Assembly: GCF_020520425.1 (NCBI RefSeq)
Contig: NC_079490.1
Coordinates: 2,852,001 to 2,916,000 of the forward strand
Length of the DNA: 64,000 bases
Reading direction: 5' to 3'
Origin: Spinacia oleracea
Lineage: Eukaryota > Streptophyta > Magnoliopsida > Caryophyllales > Amaranthaceae
How positions within the stretch are numbered: position 1 is the first letter of the stretch; every line of letters starts with the position of its first letter. A program made the translations under genes and the position numbers. The notes under the pieces are model-generated. The model saw only the letters and a program-made list of their open reading frames with translations, did no database searches and had not been told where the DNA came from. Below are positions 11,604 to 23,896 of the stretch, in pieces.

Positions 11604-12352
11604 CAGGTCCGGTCCTGACATTTTATGGGCCCTAGGCGAAACAAGAAAAAAGGCCCCTTATTTAAAAAAAAAAAATACGAAGTATTAAGAATTTGCGATT
11701 CATTGTCACCAAAAATAATTGCGTAAATTTTAATAAATTTTCCAATAAAAATATTTCGTACTATATATGTTTTAACTCCATTAATCAACCAAATGAAAGA
11801 AAACACGATACCCCTCAAAAGAAATTAACAGGAGGTACGAACTACTGATTAAAAAAAGTAAGCAACTAAATTATATTTTATTTTTACAACTAATTAATCT
11901 TATATTATTTGAGTCTTTTCTATTAACACAATCCTATTAAGGTCAAAGAGTAATAACTAACGTAGCCATAGTATTTTATTCAAGAAAAATATTTACTACT
12001 TATATTTTGACTATTTGTTATTTTTATAATATGGAGATCAACCCATTTTGATAAGAAATATAAAGAAACTAGCAAAAAAAATAAAAGTAAAAATAAAAAA
12101 GATACAAGGAAATTAAAAGTTGTCCCAAAAAAATCTAATGAGATAAATAAATGTTCAAGAAGCGAGATTCGAACTCGGGTTGCGTGTGAATGGACATAAA
12201 ACCAACCACTACGCCATAATACTCTAGCGTATACCAATGTGCGAAATTTAATATATGTACAACTGCTAGTGGATCAGTCAACAATATTGGGCCCCACCCG
12301 GCCTTGGGCCCTAGGCGGTCGCACTCCTCGCCTATGCCCAGGGTCGGCCCTG
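11604..12352. mobile_element. Non-autonomous hAT element with perfect 8-bp target duplication
   Basis: The 749-bp element starts CAGGTCCGGTCCTG and ends, read inward, CAGGGCCGACCCTGG. It is flanked by ATACTTGC at 11596-11603 and again at 12353-12360. An 8-bp duplication with CAGG-type ends is diagnostic of the hAT superfamily. Near both ends it carries GGGCCCTAGGCG in inverted orientation, extending the terminal similarity. No transposase frame is present. The body is AT-rich and holds a tRNA-like segment on the minus strand. Confidence 0.9.
12150..12240 (-). other. tRNA-like Pol III promoter segment (SINE or tRNA relic)
   Basis: On the minus strand, TGGCGTAGTGG (12206-12216) fits the A box and GAGTTCGAATCTC (12164-12176) fits the B box, with about 30 nt between them. 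I cannot fold a complete tRNA with an acceptor stem, so this is more likely a tRNA-derived SINE head or a tRNA relic carried within the hAT element. Confidence 0.45.
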
Positions 12353-12895
12353 ATACTTGCAAAGAACGAACAAAAAGAGTAAATTCTATCATCATGGCCA
12401 GGTCATTAGTACTATTGTTTAAAGATATTTACATTCAAAAGTCAACCCCACGCAGGGGGCACAAAAAAAATCCAAATATTCATAACAACTGGGTAAAAAC
12501 ACTAGTGGTGCAGGAAGAACAAGGAGATAGCCGCCCAAGCCATTAATGATAGCCTCCGGAGCAGGAGTAGGAGCTGGAACATCTGTTGGGTTAACATTGG
12601 CCACGCAGAAGTCTGGAACACCATCGTCTTCCTCAGACTCGCCCCCCGCAGATTCCCGTTCTCTCAACTCCCTTTGATTGACCAAGTGCTGCTCTGCTAG
12701 CCAGTCATCCTCGATAGTAGATAGATCAATCTCAGGATGCCTAGTCTTCTAAATAAAACGGAAGGTCTTCTAACCACCATCGTAACTCTGCGTTAGCAAT
12801 GCGTATTGTTCATCAGAGATTAAATACTCTGCAATAGTAACCTTGACCTATTCCTGCACAGAACCCTGTATTTCAGCCAGTTCATCCGCGTGTCT

Positions 12896-15810
12896 TGTAA
12901 CACCCTAATAATTCCTTGCTTTTTATAAAACATTTTCCAACTTAAAACACAGGAATTACCAAGATATTACCGCCACCGTGATAACGGCTAAGGCTATTTA
13001 CCAGAATTACGCAGCGGAATTAACTAACTTTCAAAACATATTAAATAAATGGTTAATGGTAATTAAAACAAGTTGGAACCGTTGAGGCCCAAACTAAAAC
13101 AAACCGTTTGAAATCCATTAACTGAAAATAGTAGTATTAGTCATGACTATAAATAGAAATAGAGTTTATAAATTACGGAAGCATAAACTCTCAACTCGAA
13201 CCCCATGATAACTTCTCCCGCAAGTTATCTCTACAAACCTGCTTTATTGAAAATCTACTCCCCAACAACGCAAATGCAATTGATGGATCATCATAGGGTC
13301 ATTAAGGCAAAGGCCATGACCAGAAGACATGAAGCACGCAGTCAGCAAAAGCTGAGTACGAACAAGCTAGAATAATCATTCTATCCTAACATGCTTCACT
13401 CGACAATTAAATAATCAACATGCAAAAACCATGGAATAAATAAGTAAACATGGAGACAAGACTCGACACGAGACACGACTCTTGACTTACAGTTTAATAA
13501 AAAGTAGCTTCGAACGGGAAAAGTAAAGTATCCTCAAAAGGAAAAAAAAGGGTGATGGGAGCCAACCATACACCAAAATAAGTCGGGCTACTACCGACAG
13601 TCGGGCCATACTGACAGGAATTCCAATGCACAACGGCATAAAAGAAGAATGAAACAACGTCTTGTATCATTCGAAGAGTACAAGTTTTTCGGCAAGACTC
13701 CCCCCATTGTTCATACTTAAGGTATATACGTTCCAAGAGTTTTGAAGCTCTTTGGGTTACACTATTATGTTCAAGGCGACTCAAGACACAACCTACAAAC
13801 AATTGAACAATTAAACAATTCAACAATGGCACTTCAATATTTTACTTCTTTAGGACTTGTGATCAAACAAGACTCAAGTGAAATTACTCCCATTGTTCCT
13901 TCTCAAAACACTGTTTGAGATAACCCGACATTGCCTATTAACAAGCGGGGTGTGCCCTTAGCAAGAATTGTCCTTAATTCAATTCACATAGACTCTCTAA
14001 CATATTCTACCCCTTTGGTAGAATATATATTGCTCACTGGCAATATTCGACTGGCTCAATAATTATGCTAGACATCCTGTACTATAGCATAATAATAACA
14101 ACTTGCATGCGCACTACTCATACATGCAAACCAACTTGAACAACATGCTTGATATAATTCAACGATTATAAAAGTCCATAACGTGATAGTTCAATAGAAT
14201 CTATAAAGCATAATTCAATTCATAACATGCTCGTTCACATAGATTCAACAATAATAATAACATGCTTGTTCTCAACATTAAACATGAATTCATAACAACA
14301 TAATCATTCCCAATCATCAAACATGAATTCATAACATATAAGTTCACATGATTCGCATTTAATATACTTCACAAAGTCCTCAAGGGATGGGTGGTCACCC
14401 TAGTCTTGTACGTACCTGGAATACCTAAGTACGGGGGCCACTGTGCGAATCACGACTCACTAGAAATCAACTCCTATAAAACAAAATAAGAGAACTAAAT
14501 TATTATCCATGTTTACTAAATTTCCAGCAACTATTTAAGAAACTAAAACTCTTAATTTAGTTAGAAATCAATCATTAATCGTTAATTTAATAGTCTCAAA
14601 TAGTCAACTCAAGTCCTAGTATAAAAACATTGACTTTTTAGCTTTAAAACCCTTAAAAACCATCCTTTTAAAGCTAACAAACATTCTGAAATTTTTGATT
14701 GATTCCCATAATTTAAATTGTCATTAAATTATGTAAATCAATTTCTTAATCAATTTGAAACCAAAACCCTAGCAATAGTTTAATACGAAAACATGTTTTG
14801 ACTTCAAAAATCCACACTTTATAACATATAAAATCTGAAAAATCATAATTTAAAGCATCAAAACCAATCTCTTTAATTAAAACACAATACTAACCCAATA
14901 TGGTGTTCATAACCGTTTTAATTAATCTAAACAATCCAATAAATAAACTCAATCACAATAATTAAATCAATTTGAAAACTGAAAATTAATATTTTTGAAA
15001 ACAAAAATTGGTTTAAACAATTGATCAACACACACACACACAACGATTAATTAATCGTGTGTGTGTGTGCCGACCAACACACACGACCACAACAATAGTA
15101 GCAGCAGCGACGCACGCACCACAGCACGGGCGCGCGCGCGCGCGAGGGACAGGGCAGGCGACGAGGGCGCTGGGCACAGCAAGACACACGCACGCACACA
15201 ACGTGAGCACGAGGGGACAAGCGAGCACGACCACGCAACCTCGCAGGCAAGTAGTGCTACGCTGCGGTGCGGGACGGGCGAGCGAGACGGGCGTGAGAGA
15301 CGGGCGAGAGAGAGGGCGAGGGGCTGGCTTGCGCTGCAAGCAAGGGCGCACGAAGAAGAGGGAGTGCGGGTGGAGTGTGCCGCAAGGAGAGAGGGAGAGG
15401 AGAGAGAGAGAGATTTCTGAATTTTTGGTTGTGAGGGTTTGACATGAGGTCTTATTTATAGGTTCCTCTTCTTTGTGGGCTAGGTTAGGGTAATTTTGAG
15501 TTGGGCTTGCTTTCGGGCTTAGTTCATTTATTTCCTTACAAGCTTTGTTGGGTTTAATTAAAACAAAACGACCGCGCTTTAAGTTTATTAAATTCGTTTT
15601 TGAAATACGACCCAACAATTCCCGACTAAATAAATTCCTTGAATATATTTAATAAAAATACGATTTTCGAAATAATTAATATTTAAATTACTTAAAAATA
15701 AAAGCGCATTTAATTCTCATTAAATGAAATTAATTTGTAAAAATACAACGAAATGCTTTATAAATATAATAAAATATATTTATAATAATAGAAAAATACG
15801 AGGTATTACA
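12896..15810 (-). mobile_element. Solo LTR, 2.9 kb, with 5-bp target duplication TGTCT
   Basis: The ends are TGTAACACC and, in inverse, TGTAATACC. The target site TGTCT appears at 12891-12895 and 15811-15815. At 2,915 bp with no gag or pol inside, it reads as a solo LTR left by recombination. Length and end sequence recall the long LTRs of Tekay/Del chromoviruses (inference). On the minus strand a TATA box (TATAAATA, 15453-15460) is followed by a CT-rich leader, so the parent element was minus-oriented. The GC-rich block at about 15060-15420 is leader sequence, not a gene. Confidence 0.85.
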
Positions 15811-16619
15811 TGTCTTTTCCGAGCAGAGGCCAACTCCTCAGTTAACTCATTAATCCGCCCCCAAGCTTGCTCGAGGTCTTGGTTAGCCAGAGTCAGCGAC
15901 GCCCCCGCGAGACGCAAACCATTGACTTCCTCCTGCAAAGAATCTTTTTCCACAACTAATTTCTGTATGTCGGAGTTGGCGGTGGTGAGAGCAGTATTAG
16001 AGCGATCCAGCTCTATCCGTAAATCTCGAATGACAGCCTGGTTATCTACCAGAAAAAAAAACATGTTGACGCTATTTACGTTGATAATAGCAGAACAAGT
16101 CGTTCAGCTCCTGCACAGCTCCGCAGGCCTCTACTTAGAAGAAAACTCGATTAAGTTAAACGAACAATAAATCAAGTCAAAAGAAGAAAGTAATAAAGTA
16201 CAAATACCTCTACAACTTTCTGGCACGCCATAGCCCCAAGGGTATATATACGATCCCGAGGTCTGTCAATGGGAAATTGAATTCCCCTGCAGATACGAAG
16301 AGCCAAGTCGCCACCATCTGGCCGTAAAGTGACTCGTTTGCCTGCATAGTCCACCTTGGGTCGTACACAGCAGAGGAAGGCTCGGGCGCATGAAAGACGC
16401 GGCAAGCTCTGGGTTCGCCTCAGGGGTAATCAAGACATATTCATCCTCCTGGTAATTGTTATGCTTCACGTTTATACCCTCAGGAATTGGAGGATGGGCA
16501 GGAAGATCTGGCGCGTTCATCTTCTCCTCAATGTAATTCCGTAGCATCTCAGAAGAAGACGACCCAATAGCAGCAGGAGCAGACCTAGGAGAAATTATTT
16601 GGGACATCTTATTCCCTAC

Positions 16620-17390
16620 TTTTAAGAACTTAGTTATTCTAGTACTTAGCTTTATTCTCTCAACTATAATCAAACACCTATTTTTATTTTTAATCAAAGT
16701 TCCAATTTTTCATTTACTCTTCCGTTCTTCGCTTCGGTATTAATCCTTACCTTGCTTTATTATTTTGTTCTAATCATGTTTTCAATTAATATGTTTATAT
16801 TGGTTATTTTAATTATGTGTGAGTAGTCTCATTCTAGGGTTATGGGAATCCATGGACTAATATGAAGGGATGATTGAATATTGTTGATTGATGTATTATT
16901 GGTTAATTCTTATTGATTGCTTTCAGTTACTATGCAATCGGATTTGCGTAGGTCTAACTGTATTAGTCTAGCAATATCAAGTTAAGATTCAAGAGATGCA
17001 ATTTGATGTTTAGGCTTGTGTCAATAGGTAGAATTGGGGTTAATACTTAGCGAGAGCCCGTTAATTCCAAGTTTATGATTAGTATTGATTCGAGAGAGCA
17101 TGCTAGTCTAATTAACTGTTCTATTGACTATTAATATTGTTTATCATTCTGGATTGTTCTTCATTGATGAACCTATGCCCTAGACCTTTTATTATCTGAT
17201 TTATTTCCTTTTTATTATTGTCGTAGTTTTAATGTACAAACCAAACCCATTTTCTTGTTTCCCAATAGTCTTGACCTTATTTTAATAGTGGAAAGAACGC
17301 TTGTTTCCCTGTGGATTCGATCCCGACTTCCCTTGCTATCTTGTTAGTGGAACTAGGTTTATCTTTGATTAGGTGATACGACTTTAGCCT
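16620..17390. repeat. Undefined insertion in the antisense-gene relic
   Basis: About 770 bp of AT-rich noncoding sequence separate two pieces of the antisense-type gene. A CCTGTGGATTCGATCCCGAC phrase resembles sequence near the ends of plant LTR elements, so this may be part of another LTR. I could not fix ends or a target duplication. Confidence 0.35.
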
Positions 17391-20300
17391 GTCACACACC
17401 AACATATAACAAATTAGACCCCGCACAACAAGGGGATGAAGTTGGGCTAGGCATATGTTAAATACCTTGAGTATTTTCACAAGAGTGGGATCCAAAGGAA
17501 AGCGAAGCCCATAATCAAGATGGTGGACATACACACCAATATGCCCAGGGGGAAGATAGGGATACAAACAGACGACTCCGGCAGGACCAGAGAATAACCC
17601 TCTAGCATGGCAAAGTAATCGTTGCCTACCCTAGCATAGTCAAGCCTGGCAGCGCGTTCCAGCCAGTCAGCATTTAGCTCTGCATACAGAGGCCCATGAA
17701 TCGTGCCAACAGATAAAAAGGGATCAGACAAGCCAGCAGGAATCTCCTCCTCCACACACAAAGGATACGGGAAATGATTAGTAATGTCATCCAAAGTCAT
17801 GTCTTCCGTTATCTGATGGATATTTTCAAACGATGCCATAAAAGCAGACTCACGACGTCTGTAAACATGCAAAGACTCAAATGACTCAGAGGCTTCATCA
17901 ACGTCAGTGAAAGTATCCAACCAAGCCCACTCTAACAGAGGTTGAACATCCAACCGAGGAGAAGCCATGTCCTTTTCGATGGCGGGCGACAGTAGATGGA
18001 CTAGTGGTTTGGTGGAGAATGGTGATTTTCTGAGTGCGGATCCTAGGTTAGCGAGGGCGTCGGCTTGTGTGTTTAGGTCTCGTAGTACTTGTTTGATGGA
18101 GAAGGGTTTAAATTTGGAGGTTAACTTTTTTGCTTTCTCAAGGTATAAGGTCATTTTCAGATCTTTGGCTTCGTAGTTGCCGTTGATTTGGTTGACGATT
18201 AGTTGTGAGTCGCTGAAGATGTTGAGTCCGCTTGCCCCCAATTCCCCAGTAACGTCATCCCGGCGATTAGTGCCTCGTATTCTGCTTCGTTATTTGTCGC
18301 TTTGAAGTCGCAGCATATTGCTTGTGCTATCATGTCCCCTTGTGGTGACTTCAGCACGACGCCTAGACCTGCACCACGAAAGTTAGACGAGCCGTCGACG
18401 AAGAGTGTCCATGTTTCCTCTATGTTGTAGATGAGTTTGACTTCGTCGTTTGCTATTTTCTCCAAGTCGGGGCTGAAGTCTGCCACAAAATCTGCAAGGG
18501 CTTGCGACTTCACCGCTGTCCTTGGTTGGTATTTGATGTCGAATCCTCCGAGTGCCATTGTCCATTTCTCCATTCGACCTGTTAGTTCTGGCCTACGCAT
18601 CACAGACTTGATTGGATAGTTAGTCATCACCACTATTTGGTGAGTTTCAAAGTAATGCCTTAATTTTTTGGCGGCAGTGACTAATGCTAAAACAAGTTTT
18701 TCTAGGGAGGAATACCTGGTTTCTGCTCCAATAAGGACTTACTGATGTAGTAAATGGGTAGTTGTTGTCTTTCGTCTTCTCGGGCTAATACTGCACTGAC
18801 TGCCGTCGTGCTGACGGCGAGGTATAGTTGAAGGACTTCGCCTTCTTTAGGTTTGGACAGGAGGGGTGGCATCATCAAATATTTTTTTAAGTTTTGCAAA
18901 GCTGTTTCATGGTCGTCGGTCCAATTGAAGCCTTTGTTTTTGCGTAAGACGTCATAGAATAGACAACATTTGTCCGACGACCGAGATATAAAACGGTTTA
19001 ATGTCGCCACCTGTCCTGTCAGGCGTTGTACTTCTTTTATGTTCCTAGGTGATTGGATGTTGATGATTGCTCATATCTGGTCGGGGCTGGCCTCGATTCC
19101 TCGTTGGGTGACGATGTAGCCTAGAAATTTACCTGCCGACACTCCAAAAGAACATTTAGTTGGGTTAAGTTTCATACCGCACTTCTTTAAAATTTCGAAC
19201 GACTGTCGCAGATGTTCCACGTGGTCGTTCGCCTTCTTTGATTTCACTAGCATGTCGTCGATGTACACCTCCATCGTGTCTCCGAGCTAATCTTTGAACA
19301 TCCTATTGACCAGTCGTTGGTACATCGCACCTGCATTTTTAAGACCAAAAGGCATAACTTTATAGCAATAAATTCCTCTATCTGTTACAAAAGAAGTTTT
19401 TTCTTGGTCCTCTGGGTGCATAAGTATCTGGTTGTATCCTGAATAAGCGTCCATGAAGGTGAGTAACTCGTGACCGGCGGTGGCGTCGACCATGGCGTCT
19501 ATGTGTGGCAGTGGGAATGGATCCTTGGGGCATGCTTTGTTGAGGTCGGTGAAGTCGATGCACACTCTCCATTTGCCGTTCTTTTTCCCAACGACGACGA
19601 CGTTTGCTAACCAATCCGGATACTTGACTTCTCTGATCTTCCCCGAGTCTATCAATTTTTGAATTTCTTCGTCTATGATTTTATTCCTTTCTGGTGCGAA
19701 TTTTCGTCGTTTCTGTTTTACTGGTTTGAAGTTGGGGTCGACGTTGAGCTTATGGGTGATGACGTCTGGGCTGATTCCTGTCATGTCTTCGTGCGACCAG
19801 GCGAAGCAGTCCAAGTTTTCACTTAGGAACGACACTAGCTGACTTCTGATGTTGTCAGGCAGTGATGCTCCGATCCTTACGACTTGGTCTGGTTTCGTCG
19901 GGTCTAATGCTACCTCGTCGATCTGTTGATCGTTTGGCTCATCTGTGGTCGACCCGGGCTATAATTGCTAGATGGAGGATTTTGATGGTTTCAGTGCGGT
20001 TTCGTAGCATTTCTTTGCGTCTCTTTGCTGCCCTTTGATTTCCATGACCCCCCATTTGGTCGGGAATTTGATTGATTGGTGGTACGTCGAGGGTACTGCT
20101 TTCATTTTGTGGGTCCATGGTCGTCCCAAGATGACATTGTATGCTGATGGGCAATCGACGACGTTGAATTTCGTCATGACATTGACTCCTTCTGCGTAGG
20201 TGGGCAATGATATTTCTCCAACAATTCGCAATGATTCTCCGCTGAACCCTACCAAGACCGTTGATCTCTTAATGATGTTCTTTTCCTCGAGTCCCATTTC

Positions 20301-22065
20301 CTGCAGTGCCTCCAGGAATAGCACGTTTGCTGAACTTTCGTTGTCGACCAATATCCTTTTGATCAGGGCGTTGCCTATTGGAAGTGATATTACCAGTCCG
20401 TCGTGGTGCTCTCGTTGTGTATCGGTTGAATCCGAGTCATTGAAGGTGATAGCCATTGCTGTCAAGGACTTGTTTAATACAATCTCATCCTCTGTCTGCC
20501 CCTCTTCGACGGCTCCTGATTCTCCTCTGTTGATTTTTTTAGCTGCAGAAGAGGTTAGTCCACAAATATCGGATCCACCAGAAATAACATTTACCACTTT
20601 GTTGAACGTAGGCGGGTCTGGTCGGTCGCTGCTCGTCGTCGGGTCGGGATGGGTGGTCTGTTCCTTGTTGAATGTTTCCTTCCCTTTGTCGCTCAGCAGC
20701 TCCTTCAAATGCCCCCGTTTTAGGAGAAATGCGACCTCCTTTTTGAGGGAGATGCACTCCTCGGTTTTGTGACCGTTGTCGCGGTGGAAATCACACCATT
20801 TGCTCATGTCTTTCATTGAATCTGGTCTGTCACTTTTCCGGGGCCACCTGACTGTTCCACCTACATTTTGAAGGGCGTTCACCACACCTCCGATGTCGAC
20901 GTTGAAGCCGTATTTGGAAATGTTGGGGTGGTCGGCCCGCTCATTCCTGTAAACATTGTTAGTATCATCATATTGATTGACATTTTGTACCTGGTTCTGG
21001 CGGTTGTACGGCTAGTGTCGCCAGTTGTTGTTCCTTGGGGTGTACGACCGCCTGTCGCTGCTGCCCCCTGCTGGTCGCTGAGAAGCCATCCGTGTAATCT
21101 CGTCGTCTTCGATCCGCATCTGGGCAGTGGCTCGCGATCTGACCTCCTCGAAGGTTGCACAGGGATATTTGGTTATCTCCCGGTATAACTCCGAGTTGGG
21201 GATGAGCTCTTTTGAATGCTTCGATGGCTTTCCTGACATCACAGTTTTTATACTAATTTTTTCATAATTAAAACGGTTAAAGTAATCGCGTACCGACTCG
21301 GTTGGTCCTTGGACCAACCGATAGAGGTCACTTGTTTGTTTCTCCAACTGGTGACTGCTGGCGAATTGCTGGTAGAAGGCGTTGATGAGGTCGGACAGGC
21401 AATAGATGGATCCACGTGTGATGTTCATGAGCCATTCCAGGGCTGCTCCGTCGAGGGTTCCTCCGAACGATTTGCACATGACGGGTTCGATCAGGTCATA
21501 GGGGATGCCGATCTGCCACATTCGCTGTTTGTAGACGTTGACGTGTCTGTAGAGGTCGGACGTTCCGTCGTACAGGGTGGTCCAGGTAGGGAGTCGGAGT
21601 TGGTGTGACACCGTCACCCTGGCGATCGCCTCACAGAATGGCGACGCTGCATACCCGTCGGTCGGTTCCGTTTCCACAGGTGTGGGCGCTCCTGGCAGCT
21701 TGGTCATCAGCTTCGGCATCAGCGAGCATTGCTTCTTCATGTGGGTTTCCATCTTGTTCAGGCGCTTGGTTACGGGGTCCGGTGTTTCTTCATCTTCTTC
21801 TCCATGTGGCTCGTCGCCGTCGGACAGGTCTTCGGAGTCATCAGTCATCTCGAATATCAATTTCTTCGATTTTGCACCTGGCTTGTAACGTGACTGGTGC
21901 TTGGTACTTTTCACAGAGTCGAGTTCCTTCTGGAGGTTTTCGATGGATGCCCTTTCTTGGGCCAGCTCTGCTTGGGCCTTCTCGTAGGCTGCTTTCATCT
22001 CTGCAAGTGTCATCTCTTTAGTAGACATGGTGTGAAGGGCGATTTTGTGTGAAACCTAGTTAATG

Positions 22066-22083
22066 TCCCCACAGACGTCGCCA
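22066..22083 (-). other. Primer-binding site
   Basis: TGGCGACGTCTGTGGGGA on the minus strand, three bases inside the LTR. It is one base off the TGGCGCCGTCTGTGGGGA form common in plant gypsy elements. Confidence 0.75.
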
Positions 22084-22086
22084 AAC

Positions 22087-22770
22087 TGTTTATGCCAAAT
22101 TTCGTCTAGGGGCGACTTTCGGCTAGGGTCGACACTAAAAGAAATGAACGAATAAAGCAAGTAAAAGAGACACGACACAGAGAAGTGTTGACGCGGAAAA
22201 CCCAAGAATAAGGTAAAAAACCGCGGATAGCTATGAGGCTATCAATCCACTAAGTATCTTCTGTAATTTTTATGAACGTTTATGCTTAATCAAAATAACT
22301 AATACAAGGAATTCCTTTCAAGTATGAATGTAAATAATGCTTGAGTATTGAGAGCTTTTGTTAACTTGTCCTTTGCTTGTCACCGTTCCTTCTCTTTTAT
22401 ATGCGAGTCATCCAGCTTTGTTAGTTGGGAGAATCCCTAGAAGATAGGGATTAGCCGTTGCCCATGATCTTCTCTTGGCTTCAACCACTTCCGTGATCTT
22501 TTAATAGTTCTTCTGACCTTTTCTTCCCTTGTGACGGCGCAATGTACCTTGGGCTTTGGGCCTGGCTCTTGACCTATCTCTGTTTATTCCATCGTCGAAC
22601 GTCGCTGGTCCTTTGTCGCCAATCCACTGTCGCTTGTTCTTCGTCGCTTGGTGTCACGTCCGACACGTCTTCCTGGCACGACATTTACCTGTGACACGAC
22701 AAAACGTGGTCGACACGACATGATCAAACGTCAGAGCAGTTATGTCGTTAGTCCAAAAAGTGAGATAACA
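22087..22770 (-). repeat. 5' LTR of the decayed gypsy element
   Basis: 684 bp, TGTT...AACA on the minus strand, ending three bases before the primer site. A minus-strand TATAAAAG (about 22396-22403) is a fair promoter. Outside it (22771-22789), a purine-rich A8G5-like run on the minus strand resembles a polypurine tract. Confidence 0.75.
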
Positions 22771-23336
22771 GTAAGCCCCCTTTTTTTTCTTGTTTTTCAT
22801 AGCTTTTGATTTCATGTTCGGAATAAAAACTCCATCATCTCCCTATTGGAGAGCTTTTTTACCCATTTATTGGGTTATTTGTACCAATTTAATTTTTATC
22901 TCTCTCCTTGTGAGAGTTTGGGGCCATATTTTTAAATTCGCAGGAAAAGTTGATTTATTGATGAAGATTTGTGCGGGATTACAACGGAGGTCATTCTTAC
23001 GTCTACAATCAATTGAATCGGATTTAATTCAATACCAAAGCTACAACAGATCGAAAGACCCCCTCGTTGAAGGCTGTATCAAACAACGATGTGAAAGAGG
23101 GTATTCATCATTGTCAGATCTCATCTACAACGATCGTGGTTTTGCCGGATTAGAATTTTGTTTGATGCAAATCTAATATATATATATGCCAAAAGTTTCA
23201 AAACTGTAGCCAAATACGACTCGATCCCATATGCCTCGTGCCGGACTAGACCATTGTACTTAAGTCCCAATTTCACTCAATTTAATGTACTTTGTCGTGC
23301 CGTGCCATTTCCAATAAATATGACCGAAGTTCAACT
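22771..23336. other. Spacer with a decayed GC-rich repeat
   Basis: No gene seen. From about 23215 the text takes on the GTGCCGGAC / TTTGTCGTGCC style of the GC-rich MITE family, and it resumes after 23632, so an older copy appears to be split by the younger copy at 23337. Confidence 0.45.
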
Positions 23337-23624
23337 TAAAGACGGGGGGTGCCACACCGGAAAATTCAAAACCGGGCCCAGGCTCGGCCCAAGTTCACGG
23401 GCTGTCGTGCCGGGTCGGGTCGGGTCGTGCCCAAGCCTAATTTTACTAAATTTAGCGTGCTTTGTCGTGTCCGGTCGAGTCGTGCCGCTACTTTTCGTGA
23501 TTTTTCAAAAAAAAAATCGGCCCAGGCACGGCCCACGACTTCGTGCTTGTGTCGGGCGGTGCTTTTTTCGTTCCCAGGCCGGATCGGCCGGGCTTCAGGC
23601 CGGCCCGGCCCACGGCCATCTTTT
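23337..23624 (+). mobile_element. GC-rich hAT-type MITE, nested in an older copy
   Basis: 288 bp bounded by TAAAGACGG and CCATCTTTT, with near-perfect 8-bp flanks (GTTCAACT at 23329-23336, GTTCAACC at 23625-23632). The body is made of CGTGCCGGGCC-like words. Same family as 41592-41823 and 52150-52440. Confidence 0.7.
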
Positions 23625-23896
23625 GTTCAACCTACGGCCCATAATTTCGTGCTTGTATCGGACCGTACTTTTTCCGTGACCGTGCAGTCGCGCCCGTGCC
23701 ATGGCATTTTTAATGCTGGACCATGTCGTGCCTCGAGCCCGCCCGACCAAGTGCCATTATAGAGGTGACAAATGACCACTGACAACCGACTAAAGTGAGT
23801 GAGTTCATCAGAAAATGGGATACTCATACTCCGTATATCTTACTCGTAGTAAAATCTGGAAGTTGAAAGAGAGAAGAAGGTTCATCATCATCATTC

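Larger units (their letters stand above)
12361..17970 (-). mobile_element. Relics of a Tat-type antisense gene, split by insertions
   Basis: Minus-strand pieces show the layout of the antisense gene seen at 5704-9087: an acidic N-terminal part (about 17970-17600), the PF04195-type core with HIGVYVHHLDYGLRFPLD (17567-17400), a middle piece (16610-16270), a coiled-coil piece (16064-15816) and a C-terminal piece (12890-12420). A solo LTR at 12896-15810 and an undefined insert around 16620-17390 interrupt it. It is broken, with several breaks, and old. The pol that should accompany it on the plus strand is absent. Confidence 0.6.
17971..22770 (-). mobile_element. Decayed Ty3/gypsy element, 5' half (LTR, gag, protease, RT, RNase H)
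   Basis: Read on the minus strand: LTR 22770-22087, primer site 22083-22066, gag from 22028 (MSTKEMTLAE, coiled N-terminus), a gag knuckle and protease region (20885-19968), reverse transcriptase (about 19835-19071, with YIDDMLVKS), then RNase H (19010-17980, with LFVDGSSNF). Integrase and the 3' LTR are missing; the sequence joins the antisense-type relic at about 17970. It is broken, with roughly half a dozen breaks, and clearly older than the element at 1-9955. Confidence 0.85.

Noticed and set aside
15025-15618. Several overlapping frames in a GC-rich block
   Set aside because: They lie in the leader part of the solo LTR, show no family motif, and are low-complexity Arg/Thr/Ala text.
22790-23176. 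A 128-residue frame beside the old LTR
   Set aside because: No recognisable domain and no supporting splice or start context.
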